Assembly: GCA_900618425.1 (NCBI GenBank)
Contig: UZAN01039483.1
Location: 90,803 to 154,802, forward strand
Source of the DNA: Echinostoma caproni
Taxonomy: Eukaryota > Platyhelminthes > Trematoda > Plagiorchiida > Echinostomatidae
Direction of reading: 5' to 3'
Length of the DNA: 64,000 nt
The translations under genes and the position numbers were made by a program. Of the stretch, positions 61,901 to 64,000 are shown piece by piece. Position 1 is the stretch's first letter. The number at the start of each line of letters is the position of its first letter. The notes beneath the pieces are model-generated. The model saw only the letters and a list, made by a program, of their open reading frames with translations, searched no databases and was not told the DNA's origin.

Positions 61901-62817
61901 TTCGCTTTTGAATTGCAGAACATTGATCTACTATTACAGCACAAAGAATAGTTCATGCTGATGGTCTCGACCGCATATGAAAATACGTGCAAAACTGAGT
62001 ACACTTCTCATTTGTTGGTACTATTTTAGTTCAATAAAAACAAACACAATCTCAAATCATTTCTGATTCTCACATGCGAAATATGGTTGCCCTATCACAT
62101 GCATCTTTTTCAATTCCTGTGACCGGCGCGAAACCCCGAATTTGCACGAGGAAATGCAACAGAATGTTCAAAAATTTGTCCTTTCCTCCTATCCTACATG
62201 CAAATTATCCATCGCCCACCCTAGCCTCCGCTTCCTCATTCCCAACCCCCGCGCAATGGCAACAGCATGAGTGACAGTCTGAACACAGACACACACACAC
62301 GCAAGATCCTGCACAGATTAGGTTAGGTAGAGAAAGGGTTTGACCTCTTGAGGTATGCTCATATTGCGTGTCCCCATCGGGAACAATTGTTCTCAATCCC
62401 CGTCCGTGTACCGACCCGAAGTAACATTGACCCCGTTTCCGCCAGCGTTTACTTGCTGCCAATTCTTTACCAGAATTTTGCAATAAATCTGTCTTTTATT
62501 TTTTTTAATACCATCATCCAAATAGACGGAAAGTAGTCGTTGTTCCTCATTCATCAAAATCGTTTCTTTTCATTTGAAATGAAACAAAAAAGACGGATTG
62601 TGTGACCTCGAACACAACTATTAGGCAAAGTTTCGTTTCCACATGCTCATCGATAAGTTTGAGATTTGCATACATTGCACATGGCTTGAAAAAAGACATT
62701 TCGCTTACCATCGATATTATTTACATTTCATTCTCACCACCACCAGTAAATGCATCACACTCGTGCAAATTTCAGTCAGTTTGGTGAATTGAAATTGAGG
62801 CGGAATGTTAACCCGAA
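58930..62817. other. No gene recognised upstream of the tandem-RRM gene
   Basis: AT-rich to about 62.0 kb, then more CpG-containing around 62.1-62.5 kb with an (AC)n run at about 62288. A minus-strand frame at 60026-60322 and a plus-strand frame at 61550-61765 are open but match nothing known to me. Non-coding 5' exons of the tandem-RRM gene could lie here unseen. Confidence 0.4.
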
Positions 62818-63006
62818 ATGATGATGAATGACTTTGACAGAACTGTCACGGGCAGTCAAATCTGTCTATCCGTTTGCTGGTGTTTTAAAAGACCATTCGA
62901 AGGTAAGCCAAACGTGCGTGTGTGCGCAAGCGTGTGTGTAAAAAGTATCTTCTGCGCAGGCTACAGGGCACGAGCTTGGGCACATATGCGCACGGTGGAT
63001 AAATAG
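62818..63006 (+). CDS. Candidate small ORF with an optional 57-base intron
   Basis: ATG ATG ATG opens MMMNDFDRTVTGSQICLSVC, followed by a donor GAAG|GTAAGC at 62901 and an acceptor TCTTCTGCGCAG. Removing the 57 bases keeps the frame and yields a 43-residue product; unspliced it is 62 residues. Cys-rich first part, unrecognised. Confidence 0.2.
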   Translation: MMMNDFDRTVTGSQICLSVCWCFKRPFEGKPNVRVCASVCVKSIFCAGYRARAWAHMRTVDK

Positions 63007-63879
63007 TTGGAGTCTTCGAGGTAGAAACGAAACCAAACGTAGGCGAAACGCACTTGTGATACTATCCGTCTGAACCGATCGCTTCTCTTCCTGGCTAAAC
63101 GGATGTCAGCGACACGAACCACTCATTATCTTGTTTATGTATCATGCCGATGAAATACCGATATGATGATGACCGGTGTACCGTGACAACAAAGTTCAGG
63201 AAAGTTACAAACATGTCCCATGTTGCGGCTGAACTGTGTCCTACCGCTGGTGACAGTGAAAAAGAAGTTGTTCCATGATGGTGCAATAGTCCCGATACTG
63301 ATCTGAAGCCATGGACAGTTTTAACCACTGTCATCGTGAGCAACCCGTTGTGAATGTCATGCAAGTTACATAATGGCAAGGAAAAACGAGTTTAGCAAAC
63401 AGCTCAATTTCAAACAGTTCAATATTGCGGATTCTCCGTTACTTAAAAGATGTTTCACCAACGGATATTAGTGAATATAACAAGAAACTAAATACCAATC
63501 ATGTAGATATTTGAGCAAAACATGCGTTTGTTTCTTCAATTGCCAAATCGGCTGTGATCATCCACAGTATTCTAACGCCAATGTTCATACACATTTCACT
63601 CAAAGTAATTACGTTATTCCTCGGGTTAATTACAACATAGGTCGACAAAAGTCGATGAGACTGCCCTTTTAAAACCAAAGTCATTGATCCACTCACATCC
63701 GTGGTGAGGGATTACTTCCTGCTACTTTGCAGTTTGCATTTGGTTGTGCTAAAGATAGAGGTGCGCCCTCAACATAAAAAATCGCCGAGTGACGCTGGAG
63801 ACTTCTCTCGTATCGAACTCCCAAGTAACTTCATGATCACGTCTTCCACGGCGGCAGAGACATTCATGAAGCCGATTTG
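63007..63879. other. No gene recognised
   Basis: Open frames on the minus strand at 63499-63696 and 63769-63840 lie downstream of the RTE fragment in its reading direction but do not match RT motifs. Confidence 0.4.
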
Positions 63880-64000
63880 ACCAAGTTGACTAATACATCC
63901 GTGGTCAGGCTGGAATCCGGCTTGCTGTTCAAGAATGTTGATCTCTCTTAAAGGTGTCAGACGTCGACACATGAGCAAGCTAGCACTTTGGAGACAATCG
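63880..64000 (-). mobile_element. RTE-type LINE reverse-transcriptase fragment at the window edge
   Basis: Reading inward from the right edge on the minus strand: IVSKVLA, a frame change, then MCRRLTPLREINILEQQAGF and QPDHGCISQ. This matches the SKVLA..LLRRLTP.RE..I.EQQAGFRPGRGCxDQ block that opens the palm of RTE-like reverse transcriptases, with Arg-Pro-Gly-Arg changed to Gln-Pro-Asp-His. Similarity ends abruptly at about 63885, so the copy is truncated or rearranged. The 5' part lies outside the window. Confidence 0.75.

Noticed and set aside
1..64000. CRISPR arrays, rRNA genes, bacterial operons
   Set aside because: None seen; the spliced gene, the retroelements and the gene density are eukaryotic.

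Overview
The window is a 64 kb piece of a eukaryotic draft genome. It is AT-rich, has long introns, contains two runs of N (31536-32101 and 44164-44824), and is dominated by non-coding DNA and decayed retrotransposons. The retrotransposon remnants (Penelope-like elements with GIY-YIG endonuclease remains, CR1-type LINE 3' ends, RTE-type LINE pieces) and the gene architecture suggest a flatworm, most likely a digenean trematode. I cannot name the species from the sequence.

The one well-supported gene lies on the minus strand and fills 33.3-58.2 kb. I assembled it by hand from nine main exons. Every intron has GT..AG ends and every exon junction is phase-compatible, giving one continuous frame of about 1,415-1,440 codons. 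It encodes a protein with about 1,010 residues of low-complexity Ser/Thr/Asn/Gln/Pro-rich sequence, then two adjacent RRM domains that most resemble the RBMS/MSSP (Drosophila alan shepard) family, then a Pro/Leu/Asn-rich tail. Its start codon lies just inside a CpG-rich stretch (about 58.5-58.8 kb) that is the best promoter candidate. The exact C-terminus is unsettled: at least two phase-compatible 3' ends exist.

The introns hold a PLE remnant (46.7 kb) and two CR1 remnants (38.0 and 56.5 kb), all antisense to the host gene. Intron 7 also holds two intact small open reading frames of interest. One is a 61-residue ORF with a signal-peptide-like start and a poly(A) signal just after its stop (36.6-36.8 kb, minus). 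The other is a two-exon 73-codon mini-gene candidate (40.3-40.6 kb, plus), whose stop overlaps AATAAA.

Outside this gene, 0-33 kb and 58.9-64 kb are mostly unrecognised non-coding sequence. They contain a decayed PLE (1-985), an RTE LINE 3' end (20.0-20.4 kb), an RTE reverse-transcriptase fragment running off the right edge (63.9-64.0 kb), a tRNA-derived SINE-like unit (9.2 kb), microsatellites, a G-quadruplex motif next to an undetermined base (31.05 kb), and a perfect 47-bp inverted repeat abutting the first assembly gap. Most short ORFs in these regions show no recognisable identity.
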